Part shown: positions 8,631-17,501 of the stretch, piece after piece
How the letters are laid out: each line of letters starts with the position of its first letter
Numbering within the stretch: the stretch's first letter is position 1
Origin: Oceanospirillaceae bacterium
GTDB taxonomy: Bacteria > Pseudomonadota > Gammaproteobacteria > Pseudomonadales > Balneatricaceae
Length of the DNA stretch: 64,000 nt
Assembly: GCA_013215505.1 (NCBI GenBank)
Contig: JABSQZ010000009.1
Location: forward strand, 62,001 to 126,000
Reading direction: 5' to 3'
Position numbers and translations under genes: made by a program
Notes under the pieces: generated by a model
What the model was told of the DNA's origin: nothing
Databases searched by the model: none
The model's input: the letters and a program-made list of their open reading frames with translations, nothing else

Positions 8631-9428
8631 GTGAGATATCAAGTGAGAAAAACACCTTGGCTTTGCTGTATCCCGTTACTGGTCGCCTCCAGTTACTGCC
8701 CTGCTGAAATTATCAAAATAGCCACGATAGATTGGCCCCCGCAATTGATTCAAGGTCAACAGCAGCTCGGTTATATCGGGGATATTGTCGAGCATATATT
8801 TCAAGACGGTCCCTATACATTAGTGATTAAAACTTATCCCTGGTCGCGGGCTATAGCCTTAGTAAGAAGCGGCGAGGCGGATGCGCTGCTGGCCCCCGCT
8901 AAAGTTGAAGCGCCAGATTTACTCTACCCAGAGCAAGAGGTGGGCTTGCAGAGGATGTGTTTTGTGACTAAATCCGGCTCGAAATTTCAATATACAAATA
9001 CCGAATCGCTGTTGGGAATGCATATCGGCTATGCTCAAGACACATCTGTTTCCCAAGAGCTAAATGCTTATATGGTAAAACATAAGCGGCAATTTCATGT
9101 CATACCTTACAACGGCAAGTATCTGGCTCGCAGTTTGGATAAGTTAGCTTTAGGGCGTTTAGATACCTTTCTATTTACCTATAACTCGACTATATATGAG
9201 TTGCAGAAACTGGGAAAAGCTAGCTACTTTCGTATGGCAGGCTGTGATTACAGTGCCAAAATTTACCTGGCATTTACCCCCAACCCGACATCGATTAGCA
9301 AAATTTCAGCTTTGGCAAAGTATTTTGACGAGAAGATGATACAACTGAAAAATAGTGATAAGTTGCAGGCAATCATGCATCGCTATGGCCTGCAAGACTG
9401 GCAACAATTTATTGATATTAAAGAGTAA
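8631..9428 (+). CDS. Periplasmic substrate-binding protein, SBP_bac_3 (amino-acid-type) family
   Basis: The 265-residue product has an N-terminal signal peptide (VRKTPWLCCIPLLVASSYC, cleavage near 25) followed by the type II periplasmic binding fold. IKIATIDWPPQL, the PYTLVIKTYPWSRAIALVRSGEADALLAP block and the C-terminal MHRYGLQDW are typical of the small extracellular solute-binding proteins found singly in marine gammaproteobacteria. Such proteins bind amino acids or other small ligands; many act as sensors rather than transporters, and here no ABC permease or ATPase is adjacent. The start is GTG 8631; GTG 8643 is an alternative. The ligand is unknown. Confidence 0.8.
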   Translation: MRYQVRKTPWLCCIPLLVASSYCPAEIIKIATIDWPPQLIQGQQQLGYIGDIVEHIFQDGPYTLVIKTYPWSRAIALVRSGEADALLAPAKVEAPDLLYPEQEVGLQRMCFVTKSGSKFQYTNTESLLGMHIGYAQDTSVSQELNAYMVKHKRQFHVIPYNGKYLARSLDKLALGRLDTFLFTYNSTIYELQKLGKASYFRMAGCDYSAKIYLAFTPNPTSISKISALAKYFDEKMIQLKNSDKLQAIMHRYGLQDWQQFIDIKE

Positions 9429-9523
9429 AACTAAGCCAGAAGATAAATCAGTTAGCCTGTGCGGGTTAATTCTGTATCATGCCAGCCATGACTTATAGGA
9501 AAATACCGGAGAATAAATAAAAT

Positions 9524-10198
9524 ATGGATTTCACTGCTATTTTTAATGATGCTCTGGAAACTACCAGCCATTGGTTACCCGAGGGTTTTGTCGAGCAGCC
9601 AATCAACTACAGCTGGCCTTTTCTCAGTGCATTACTGGGCATGTTAGTTGGGGCACTGTTCGCAGCCCGATACTGCCGCAAGTTGGCCCAGCAATCTCAT
9701 CAGGCTATGCAACAGCAAGTGCAGATCAGCGAGAAAAAAGCTCTCGACGGTTTTTTACAGGCACTGCAAGTCGAGTCAAAAATTGTCTTTGATAATTACG
9801 AAAATCGTATCGGCCTGGAAATTGAACAATTAAAAGAAGAAGACCCACTGTTGCGAAGTTACCCGCAAAACAGCGATTATTTTTCTGTGTACAACAGCAA
9901 TACGGCTTTAATAGGACAAGTGCCAGACCCTGCTTTGCGCTTGCAAATCGTCAGAGCCAATACTTTATTTAAGACTATGTTAAGCAGCTTGCAAATCAAT
10001 GCACAGCTGCACTGTGAGTACCTACGTTTGCAGGAAAAAGCTGAAGCTTCCCAGGCACCCATAGATGCCAGCATAGCGAACAAACAGTTAAAAGTGTTAA
10101 GAAAGCAGGGTGGACTACTGAAAAGAGAACACTTACTGACTAAAGTGCAAATACTGAAAATGTTATCACTGTTACAAGCTTATAGTCAGGTTAAATAA
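9524..10198 (+). CDS. Membrane-anchored coiled-coil hypothetical protein
   Basis: The 224-residue protein has one N-terminal membrane segment (about residues 31-48, WPFLSALLGMLVGALFAARY) followed by a mostly helical, glutamine- and leucine-rich cytoplasmic part (QQSHQAMQQQVQISEKKA and the C-terminal RKQGGLLKREHLLTKVQIL). I do not recognise the family. A single anchor plus long helices suggests a structural or scaffold role, but no function can be assigned. The gene stands alone, convergent with aceF. Confidence 0.65.
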   Translation: MDFTAIFNDALETTSHWLPEGFVEQPINYSWPFLSALLGMLVGALFAARYCRKLAQQSHQAMQQQVQISEKKALDGFLQALQVESKIVFDNYENRIGLEIEQLKEEDPLLRSYPQNSDYFSVYNSNTALIGQVPDPALRLQIVRANTLFKTMLSSLQINAQLHCEYLRLQEKAEASQAPIDASIANKQLKVLRKQGGLLKREHLLTKVQILKMLSLLQAYSQVK

Positions 10199-10363
10199 GG
10201 GTGAGTTTATCAGCTGTTAAAGATTCAACTAATTCTAAAAATTGAGCTTTAAGTCAATATTTATACAGCGCGATAACTGTTGGCGAGCTGCGCAGAACAT
10301 CTGTACTCAAGCTTGAAAATACCCACCCAAGGGAAACTCTACTTGCCGCCCTTAGGTGTTGTC

Positions 10364-10412
10364 TTAAAGAATAATTTTGCTAATTTGCTCCATGTACTGG
10401 TGATCCACCCTC
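10364..10412 (-). pseudogene. Duplicated relic of the aceF 3' end
   Basis: On the minus strand this segment reads VDHQYMEQISKIIL followed by TAA. The real aceF just upstream on that strand ends VRQYMEQIGKIIL. The nucleotide similarity extends over about 47 bp. This is a second, decaying copy of the last 15 or so codons of aceF, 82 bp beyond the true end, from a local duplication or from a lost second E2 gene. Confidence 0.75.
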
Positions 10413-10445
10413 CGTATTAATTTGTGTTTCTGCATCATTGTTACT

Positions 10446-12065
10446 TTATAGAATAATTTTTCCAATTTGCTCCATGTACTGACGAACCATCCCCAGAAAT
10501 TTACCGGCGTCGGCACCATTGATCACCCTGTGGTCGAAGGACAGGCACAGCGGTAATTTTTTACGCGGGATAAAGCTCTGACCATCCCAGACGGGCTTTG
10601 TTTCGGCACTGGCTACCCCTAAAATAGCCACTTCGGGCCCATTGATAATAGGGGTGAAGCCGGTACCGCCAATAGGGCCTAAACTAGAAATGCTAAAGCA
10701 ACCGCCGCTCATATCCGCGGCGCTGAGTTTTCTGTTTTTGGCTCTGTCGGCTAAGTTATTAACTTGTTGCACTAACTCACTGATCGACATTTTATCGGCA
10801 TCCCTGATCACAGGAACTAACAAACCAGCGGGTGTGTCTACTGCGATACCTATGTTGATGTACTGCTTGTAGATGATCTGCTGGCCGTCGGGGTGTATCG
10901 AGCAGTTAAACTGTGGAAATTTGCGCAATGCCTTGGCAATTATCATGATGATGAATGGCAATATGGTCGGCTTTTTCAGTAGTTGAAACTCCTCTGGCTT
11001 AAAGGAAGCACGAAACGCTTCCAGCTCAGTGATATCTACTTCATCGCTCAAGGTTACGTGCGGGATATTCAGCCAGCAGCGGGTCATATGCGCCGAAGTG
11101 GCTCTGGCCATCCCCGACATCTTCTTGGTTTCAATGTCACCAAATTGGCTGAAATCTATCTCATCAAAGGGGGCACTGGCAACTGCTGTGTTGCTTGGCA
11201 CACTGAGCATTTGTTGTTTAACAAAGGCCTTAATGTCTTCTTTTAGAATTCTGCCGCGGTAGGTACTGCCAGTAACCCGGGATAAATCTACGGCCATTTC
11301 CCTGGCCAGTTTACGCGCTGCAGGCCCCGCTGATATGCTGCTATTTATACTTGCTACTGGCGTTGTTGTGGCAATGACTGTTTTTTGCTGAGGCGTTACT
11401 GATGTTTCGCTTGTCTCTGGCACTTCAGTGACTGGGACGGCCGCTGCAGTAACACGAGCTGCAATGCTTGTCTGTTCAGCCGTCACTGTGATTATTGCCA
11501 GCTGTTGCCCTTGGGAGACCTGGTCGCCAATCTGAACCAGCCATTTAGTCAGTATTCCGGCACTGCTGGTTGGGATATCCATGGCTGCTTTGTCGGACTC
11601 GACCAGCAGTAAAGCTTGGCCCTCACTGAGACTGTCGCCAATGGCTGCCGAGTACTCGACCACTTCACCGGCCCCCTCTGCATCTAAGCTAATGATTATT
11701 TCTCTGCTGCCCACGGCGTCGTTGCTCGCTGAATCGGCTACCTGCTGTACTGTTGCAACAGTACTCTCTTCAGGGGCGGCAATTTCAGCACGCTCAGCAG
11801 CTGCTTTAATAGTATCTTGCTGTGTCGAAGTCTGGGCGGCTGTGATCATGGCCAGTTCAGCTCCCTGGGATACATTGCTGCCAATCTCCACCAACCATTT
11901 GCTCACTACACCGCTGCGGGTGGCCGGGATGTCCATGCTGGCTTTGTCCGATTCCACTACCAGTAGAGAGTCTCCCTCATTAATGGTATCGCCGATGGCA
12001 ACGGAGTATTCAATCACTTCTCCCTCGCCTTCTGCATCTAATTTTATGATTAATTCGCTACTCAT
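10446..12065 (-). CDS. aceF: Pyruvate dehydrogenase E2, dihydrolipoyllysine acetyltransferase
   Basis: The start is taken as the ATG at 12065 (MSSELIIKL), preceded by GGAG at good spacing, which gives 539 residues. Two lipoyl domains are visible, each with the lipoylated lysine in a DKA motif (VESDKASMDIP and VESDKAAMDIP), separated by Ala/Thr/Val-rich flexible linkers. A peripheral subunit-binding domain follows (AGPAARKLAREMAVDLSRV), then the acetyltransferase core ending with the catalytic SFDHRVINGADAG. The enzyme passes acetyl groups from E1 to CoA and forms the complex core in the cytoplasm. It follows aceE after a 112-bp gap that contains a terminator-like hairpin. No lpd (E3) gene is next to it. 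Confidence 0.96.
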   Translation of the reverse strand: MSSELIIKLDAEGEGEVIEYSVAIGDTINEGDSLLVVESDKASMDIPATRSGVVSKWLVEIGSNVSQGAELAMITAAQTSTQQDTIKAAAERAEIAAPEESTVATVQQVADSASNDAVGSREIIISLDAEGAGEVVEYSAAIGDSLSEGQALLLVESDKAAMDIPTSSAGILTKWLVQIGDQVSQGQQLAIITVTAEQTSIAARVTAAAVPVTEVPETSETSVTPQQKTVIATTTPVASINSSISAGPAARKLAREMAVDLSRVTGSTYRGRILKEDIKAFVKQQMLSVPSNTAVASAPFDEIDFSQFGDIETKKMSGMARATSAHMTRCWLNIPHVTLSDEVDITELEAFRASFKPEEFQLLKKPTILPFIIMIIAKALRKFPQFNCSIHPDGQQIIYKQYINIGIAVDTPAGLLVPVIRDADKMSISELVQQVNNLADRAKNRKLSAADMSGGCFSISSLGPIGGTGFTPIINGPEVAILGVASAETKPVWDGQSFIPRKKLPLCLSFDHRVINGADAGKFLGMVRQYMEQIGKIIL

Positions 12066-12114
12066 GAATGGCTCCAAACACCACTAAACTGAATCGGTGG
12101 CATCTTAAAATCGG

Positions 12115-12154
12115 TTAAAAAATAGCCGCTAGCCGGATCCGCTGGCTAGCGGCT
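12115..12154 (-). terminator. Intrinsic terminator-like hairpin between aceE and aceF
   Basis: AGCCGCTAGCC (12124-12134) and GGCTAGCGGCT (12144-12154) form a perfect 11-bp stem with a 9-nt loop. On the minus strand it is followed at once by ATTTTTT (12117-12123). It therefore has the full form of a Rho-independent terminator, placed between two genes that normally share a transcript. It may reduce aceF expression relative to aceE or be a processing/stability element. Confidence 0.8.
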
Positions 12155-12177
12155 AAAAGGGTAAAAAGTTTTTCAGC

Positions 12178-14859
12178 TTAAAACAGCATCGGGTCGGCTT
12201 TTTCTGTCGGGATAGACAGTTCAGTACGGGCTTTTTCTAACTGCTGTTCTGATAACAGGCCCTGGCGGAATAAACGGGCCATAGCAGACCAGGCGATGTA
12301 GCGGGCATCCACTTCAAAGTGATCTCTTAAGGTCCCTCGGCTCTCGCTGAGGCCAAAGCCATCGGTGCCTAAACTGGTTAAGCCACCCGGGAACCAGGCG
12401 CTGATCGCATTGGGGAGAGACTTAAGGTAATCGCTGACCGCGACAAAAGCGCCGCTCTCGTCGGCTAGCAGTTGCTGGATATAGTTCAGCTGCGGTTGCT
12501 GCGGATTCAGCATATTGGCGCGTTCAGTCGCCTGCGCCTGGCGCAATAGTTGGTTGTAGCTAGTGACACTCCAAATATCGGTGCTGCAGCCGTATTGCTT
12601 TAAGATTTCAGCGGCAGCTAATACTTCTTGCATTAAGCTACCACTGCCCAACAAGTGCACTTTTAAACCTGCACAGCTATCTTTGCTGAAACGATACATG
12701 CCCTGTAAGATGCCCTGCTCGATACCTGCTGATTCAGGCATTGCTGGCATCGGGTAGTTTTGGTTGTAGAGAGTGATGTAGTAAAAGATTTTTTCGTCTC
12801 TCTGGTACATCCTCTGGATGCCGTCGCGAATGATGACCGCCAGTTCAAAGGCAAAAGCGGGGTCGTAGCTGTACATATTAGGCACAGTCGCCGCCACGGC
12901 GTGGGAATGTCCGTCCTGATGCTGTAGTCCCTCACCATTGAGAGTGGTGCGCCCGGCGGTGGCGCCGAGTAAAAAGCCCTTGGCCAGGTTGTCGGCACAG
13001 GCCCAGATCATGTCCCCGACCCGCTGGAAGCCAAAGATAGAATAGAAAATATAAAACGGAATAGTCGGTACCCCGTAGTTGGCATAGGCGGTACCCGCAG
13101 CCATAAAAGAGGCCATTGCGCCAGTTTCACAAATTCCTTCCTGCAGTAATTGGCCGTCTATTTTTTCTTTGTAGGGCAGCAGTGAACTGGAATCTACCGG
13201 GTTGTATTTTTGCCCGACACTCGAGTAAATACCAAATTGATTAAACAGCGACTCCATACCAAAAGTGCGGGCTTCGTCCGGCACTATAGGCACCACATAT
13301 TTGCCAATTTTCTGGTCTTTAAGCAGGTTAGATAACATGCGCACAAACGCCATAGTGGTAGATTGCTCACGTTGAGTGCCTTCAATCGCCTGCTTGAAGA
13401 GGCTTAACTGCGGTGCTTTAATCTGCGGATAATCGACGCTGCGCGATGGCAGGTAGCCACCTAGCGCACTGCGTCTGGCGTGTAAGTATTTTAGCAGCGG
13501 GCTGTCCTTTGCCGGCTTGTACAGTTTGGCCTCACCGAGTTCAGCATCGCTCAGTGGAATGCCAAAGCGGCGACCGATTTCGATACGCTCTTGTACGGTA
13601 AATTGTTTTTTCTGATGGCTGGTATTCTGCCCTTCTGCAGAGGCACCTAAACCGTCTCCCTTTACTGTTTTCATCAGTATTACGGTAGGTTTACCGGTGC
13701 TTTTGAGCGCCTTGTCGAAGGCGGCAAAAATCTTGTCGCGGTCCTGTCCACCGCGGCGAATACAACGGATCTGTTCATCTGACAAGGTTTTCATCAGAGC
13801 TTCCAGTTTAGGGTCGCCCTCGGTCCAATGCTCCCTCACCGTTGGCCCATCGGAAACGGTATAGAACTGGTAGTCACCATCCACGGCCCGGTCCATACGC
13901 GCTTGCAATACGCCGTCGTGGTCGCGGGAAAACAGTTCATCCCACTCGCTGCCCCAAATGACTTTAATGACATTCCAGCCGGCACCGCGGTAACTACTTT
14001 CGAGCTCCTGGATAATCTTGCCATTGCCTCGCACTGGACCATCCAGACGCTGCAAATTGCAGTTGATCACCATCACTAAATTATCCAGGTTATCGCGGGT
14101 GGCCATGTTAACTGTGCCTAGTACTTCCGGCTCATCGGACTCGCCGTCACCGATAAAGCACCAGATTTTTCCGCCGTCCTTATTTTTTAAGCCACGGTTT
14201 TCCAAGTACTTCATAAAGCGCGCCTGATAGATAGCCGAGGGAGTGGACAGCCCCATAGAGGCGGTCGGCCCCTGCCAGAAATCGGGCATGCGGCGCGGGT
14301 GCGGGTATGAGCTCAAGCCGCCGCCCTCTTGTAACTCGCGTCGAAAATTAACCAGCTGCTCTTCACTCAGGCGTCCTTCAATATAAGCTCTGGCATACAA
14401 TCCCGGTGCCGCGTGGGCTTGTACAAACAATTGATCACCGCCGTAGTCTGCAGTCTTGTTTTTGAAAATATGGTTGAAGCCGACTTCCAGCATAGTGGCG
14501 GCTGATTGGTAAGTGGCAATATGTCCGCCGACGCCAGTGCCCTGGTCGTTAGCTTTAAGCACTAAAGCCATAGCGTTCCAGCGAATGATATTTTCCAGTT
14601 CTGTCTCCAGTTCTGGGTTGTTTGGGTAGGCGGGTTGCTGGCTAATAGCAATAGTATTACGGTACGGCGTATTCAGGGTGGCCTCAGTTAAGTTGATGTT
14701 TTTACCCAGCAGATAGTTTTGCAAATTGCGCAGAATATCCAGAGCGCGGTTATCGCCCTGGGTATTTAAGATATCTTGCAGAGCATCGGTCCACTCTGAG
14801 TTTTCTAGCGCTATGTCTGCATCGGCAGAGGCATCATAGCCAGTGTTTAAGTTGTTCAT
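12178..14859 (-). CDS. aceE: Pyruvate dehydrogenase E1 component (homodimeric)
   Basis: The start is taken as ATG 14859 (MNNLNTGYD), giving 893 residues, the usual size of the single-chain alpha2-type E1. The thiamine diphosphate motif begins GDGESDEPEVLG and ends NCNLQRLDGP. Other landmarks are YPHPRRMPDFWQGPTASMG, the DEARTFGMESLF region and LLGATAGRTTLNGEGLQHQ, all typical of AceE. It decarboxylates pyruvate and acetylates the lipoyl groups of AceF. It is first in the aceEF pair. No clear PdhR-type operator (AATTGGT-ACCAATT) was seen upstream, so its regulation is unclear. Confidence 0.97.
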   Translation of the reverse strand: MNNLNTGYDASADADIALENSEWTDALQDILNTQGDNRALDILRNLQNYLLGKNINLTEATLNTPYRNTIAISQQPAYPNNPELETELENIIRWNAMALVLKANDQGTGVGGHIATYQSAATMLEVGFNHIFKNKTADYGGDQLFVQAHAAPGLYARAYIEGRLSEEQLVNFRRELQEGGGLSSYPHPRRMPDFWQGPTASMGLSTPSAIYQARFMKYLENRGLKNKDGGKIWCFIGDGESDEPEVLGTVNMATRDNLDNLVMVINCNLQRLDGPVRGNGKIIQELESSYRGAGWNVIKVIWGSEWDELFSRDHDGVLQARMDRAVDGDYQFYTVSDGPTVREHWTEGDPKLEALMKTLSDEQIRCIRRGGQDRDKIFAAFDKALKSTGKPTVILMKTVKGDGLGASAEGQNTSHQKKQFTVQERIEIGRRFGIPLSDAELGEAKLYKPAKDSPLLKYLHARRSALGGYLPSRSVDYPQIKAPQLSLFKQAIEGTQREQSTTMAFVRMLSNLLKDQKIGKYVVPIVPDEARTFGMESLFNQFGIYSSVGQKYNPVDSSSLLPYKEKIDGQLLQEGICETGAMASFMAAGTAYANYGVPTIPFYIFYSIFGFQRVGDMIWACADNLAKGFLLGATAGRTTLNGEGLQHQDGHSHAVAATVPNMYSYDPAFAFELAVIIRDGIQRMYQRDEKIFYYITLYNQNYPMPAMPESAGIEQGILQGMYRFSKDSCAGLKVHLLGSGSLMQEVLAAAEILKQYGCSTDIWSVTSYNQLLRQAQATERANMLNPQQPQLNYIQQLLADESGAFVAVSDYLKSLPNAISAWFPGGLTSLGTDGFGLSESRGTLRDHFEVDARYIAWSAMARLFRQGLLSEQQLEKARTELSIPTEKADPMLF

Positions 14860-14871
14860 TACAATTTCCAA

Positions 14872-15336
14872 AAGGTTTCAAAACTGACCCGGCAATACAG
14901 AGCAAAGCACTGCGGGTAAAGCTAAAAAAAACACTGCCAGGGCTCCCCAGATTAGGTTCTCGCTAGTACTGGGTTTGCCAGAGCACCCTTTGCAGGGTGT
15001 CAACGACAACCCGGGCACAGACAGTGGAGAAAACTAGATATTTTTGATCTAGAACATATTCAGCCGCGATCTGAATTTCAGGACGGCTGAAGTTGTTGCG
15101 AGGAAGGTCGATTCAGTCTCTTGAACTGCATAACAACTAGTGGCTGTGGATCACACAAATACCGGGCTTGAATGTATATTGTTGCCCGGTGCTAGTTAAT
15201 ATTGAAGTACTAAGGGTTTAACTTGTACTTCGGGTTCCTCTGCAAGGCACAGCACTCACTTCTCTAAAATGCTGCTGTTGTAGTTGGCGCTTGGCAATAA
15301 GTCTGTCCAGATTGGGCGGCGCTTATTGCTTATTCG
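14872..15336. other. Upstream region of aceE / downstream of the OsmC gene
   Basis: This stretch of about 465 bp presumably holds the aceE promoter. I see a 7-bp inverted repeat GAAGTAC/GTACTTC (15204-15210 and 15225-15231) and several short GC-rich hairpins, but no recognised operator and no supported ORF. Confidence 0.45.
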
Positions 15337-15879
15337 CTATTTGTTGATGATTAGCTCGCCGTTGACCGCGGCGCCTTTCATGATCGTCATGGCGTTCGGA
15401 CTCTGTTTAAGAGCGGTTTGCCGCAGTAGTTCAAACTGCTCATCAGTGCCATCGCCGCTGACCTGGATGCAGTATTGCAGCTCGGTAAAAGGAACAGACG
15501 CCTGCGGGTCGATGTCTAAAAAGCCCGCCAGATTTAATTCGCCGCGAACTGTCACTTGCAGTGATTCAAGCTGGATTTCCAGCACTGAAGCACCCACGGC
15601 AAAGCCGACTAAAATACAGGCACCGACACCCGATAACAGATACTCCTGCGGATTTGGCGCATGGTTGCAGCCGAGCAATTGTCTAGGCTCATCAATTTCC
15701 CAGCTGAAGTCACGGCTGATGGTATGTGGTCCAATGCTCATTGGCAGGGTTGTAACTTTGGAGCGGGTGCCGCTCTGCCAATCCAGCTGTACCCCATACT
15801 TGGCGATGCCCTCAGCGGCGTCTTCTCTAATCTCGTTAACAAATTCACTCAGTCCGGTAACAGAAATTCCGTTGCGCAT
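15337..15879 (-). CDS. OsmC family protein
   Basis: The 180-residue protein matches the OsmC/Ohr superfamily: the block LLGCNHAPNPQEYLLSGVGAC carries the first conserved cysteine region and the second cysteine, which in the family form the peroxidatic/resolving pair, and a C-terminal beta-rich domain follows. Many OsmC proteins reduce organic hydroperoxides; others have unknown roles in sulfur chemistry. It lies 54 bp after the PLP-dependent transsulfuration enzyme on the same strand and probably shares its transcript, which makes a link to sulfide, thiol or persulfide handling plausible. That link is inference. Confidence 0.88.
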   Translation of the reverse strand: MRNGISVTGLSEFVNEIREDAAEGIAKYGVQLDWQSGTRSKVTTLPMSIGPHTISRDFSWEIDEPRQLLGCNHAPNPQEYLLSGVGACILVGFAVGASVLEIQLESLQVTVRGELNLAGFLDIDPQASVPFTELQYCIQVSGDGTDEQFELLRQTALKQSPNAMTIMKGAAVNGELIINK

Positions 15880-15933
15880 TTGATTCTCCAGTTATTTTTT
15901 TGTGACAGAGCAACTCTGTCACTGAATTATTAT

Positions 15934-17235
15934 TTACAGACAAGCCAGCGCTTGCTTAAAGTCGGCGATCAGATCTTGTGCGTCTTCAATGCCTACCGAT
16001 AGGCGAATGCAGCCGGGGTTAATGCCCATCTGTGTGCGCTGTTTGGAAGTAAAACCGGCGTGTGAAGTGTTGTAAGGCAAACTGATTAATGACTCGACCC
16101 CACCTAAGCTAGTGGCTTGTTTAGGAATCTGCAGCTGGTCAAGCAATTTAAGTGCCGCGCTATCACCACCTTGTACTTCAAGGGCGATCATACCGCCGCC
16201 ATTATTGAGTACTTTTTTAGCCAGCTGGTAATCCGGGTGTGAGTCCAGCAGTGGGTAGTAAACGAAGTTTATCAACGGGTGAGTGGCTAGATACTGTGCT
16301 AATTTGAGGGCTGACTGCTGGTGTGCGGCCATGCGGATAGACAAGGTTTTTAAACCGCGCTCAAACAGGAAGCAGGCGTGTGGATCCAGGCTGCCACCGT
16401 ATGTTAGTAGCCGAGGCCAGATCATATCGACCAGCTTTCTGCTGCCCATCACCGCGCCAGCAATCACGTCCGAGTGACCATTTAAGTATTTAGAAGCGGA
16501 GTGAATAACCACATCGGCTCCCATCTCTACAATGCGGCAACTGATTGGGGTCAGAAAAGTACCATCGATGATTAAACGCAGCTGACGGCGCTTGGCTATT
16601 TCTGCCAGGCGTTTGATATCAACCAGCTTTAACAGTGGGTTGGTTAGCGCCTCAAAATATAAGATTTGTGTATTGGGCCTTATCGCCGCTTCAATAGCAT
16701 CGTAGTCCCGTGGGTCAACGTAGCTGACGCTCATGTTAAAGGTCGGTAGCTCCTGGTTGAACAAGTTATAAGTGCCGCCGTACAATTCATTTGAGGAAAC
16801 TATGTGTGCCCCCTTGTCTACGAGTGCTAACACGGTAGCGGTGATAGCGGCCATACCTGAACTAAAGACCAACGCCGATTCGGCACCTTCCAGGGCTGCT
16901 AGTTTAGTCTGTAGTGCCCACTGATTAGGGTTGCCGTAACGGGTGTAGATGAAGCGATCGCGGGCATAGCCCTCTTCCACTGAACGGTACTGCTCAGCAC
17001 CTAGAATAAAAGTCGTGGTTTGATATATTGGCGTGCCTACAGCACCGGTAACTTCATCATCCATAGTGCCTGCATGTACTGCCCTGGTTGAGAACCCGGC
17101 TGCAGACCAGTCTTTATGAGATAGTGAGGGACCGGCATTGCGCTGGCGCTTTAAGTCTGAGGTCCAGCGAACATCACTGCCCAGAGCACTCTGGCCCAGG
17201 GAGTCGCCTTTGATATTGTTATTTTTGATGGTCAT
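15934..17235 (-). CDS. PLP-dependent Cys/Met metabolism enzyme (transsulfuration family)
   Basis: The 433-residue protein belongs to the family of cystathionine gamma-synthase, cystathionine lyases, methionine gamma-lyase and O-acetylhomoserine sulfhydrylase. The PLP lysine lies in VIHSASKYLNGHSDVIAG; ALVFSSGMAAI, ALTNPLLKLVDI and the C-terminal SLGGVESLISLP are family blocks. The usual DNTFATP motif reads DGTFLTP, with the aspartate kept. An N-terminal extension of about 45 residues precedes the conserved start (STRAVHAG). Sequence alone does not separate lyase from synthase; the downstream osmC gene and the sigma-54/TyrR-like control suggest amino-acid catabolism rather than biosynthesis. 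Confidence 0.9.
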   Translation of the reverse strand: MTIKNNNIKGDSLGQSALGSDVRWTSDLKRQRNAGPSLSHKDWSAAGFSTRAVHAGTMDDEVTGAVGTPIYQTTTFILGAEQYRSVEEGYARDRFIYTRYGNPNQWALQTKLAALEGAESALVFSSGMAAITATVLALVDKGAHIVSSNELYGGTYNLFNQELPTFNMSVSYVDPRDYDAIEAAIRPNTQILYFEALTNPLLKLVDIKRLAEIAKRRQLRLIIDGTFLTPISCRIVEMGADVVIHSASKYLNGHSDVIAGAVMGSRKLVDMIWPRLLTYGGSLDPHACFLFERGLKTLSIRMAAHQQSALKLAQYLATHPLINFVYYPLLDSHPDYQLAKKVLNNGGGMIALEVQGGDSAALKLLDQLQIPKQATSLGGVESLISLPYNTSHAGFTSKQRTQMGINPGCIRLSVGIEDAQDLIADFKQALACL

Positions 17236-17273
17236 TAGTATTCCCTAATTAGAATTATTATCTAAGCAGATAT

Positions 17274-17289
17274 TGCAAAGCTCGTGCCA
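17274..17289 (-). promoter_or_regulatory. Sigma-54 (RpoN) promoter
   Basis: On the minus strand TGGCACGAGCTTTGCA has the sigma-54 pattern TGGCAC-N5-TTGCA exactly, with GG at -24 and GC at -12. The predicted start of transcription near 17262 leaves about 27 nt of leader before the ATG at 17235. It faces the PLP enzyme/osmC pair. Its regulator is probably the divergent TyrR-type gene. Confidence 0.88.
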
Positions 17290-17326
17290 TGTTTTAAATA
17301 TGCATAAAAAACAAATATTTAATTGA

Positions 17327-17409
17327 AAAACATGTTTTAAAATAGAACGGAGTGTAATAAAAAAGTGACAAGTGTTTTGCAAAATATACCGCTATAGAGC
17401 TATATCGGT
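17327..17409. promoter_or_regulatory. Candidate activator-binding palindromes upstream of the sigma-54 promoter
   Basis: AAAACATGTTTT (17327-17338) and TTTTGCAAAA (17375-17384) are perfect palindromes, and ACCGCTATAGA/GCTATATCGGT (17388-17409) is an imperfect 22-bp dyad. CATGTTTTAAA occurs twice in direct orientation at 17288 and 17331, 43 bp (about four helical turns) apart. They sit 40 to 120 bp upstream of the sigma-54 promoter, the usual position for enhancer sites. Which one is bound is not known. Confidence 0.45.
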
Positions 17410-17501
17410 CAGCCACAGAGGAATATCAACGACCATTCAAGCTACTTGCCTTGCTGTCATACTTTTATTACTATGTCATAAAAACATGACGAGTAAATAC
17501 A

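Noticed and set aside
14872-15336. PdhR operator upstream of aceE
   Set aside because: No AATTGGT-ACCAATT-like site found; only unrelated short inverted repeats.
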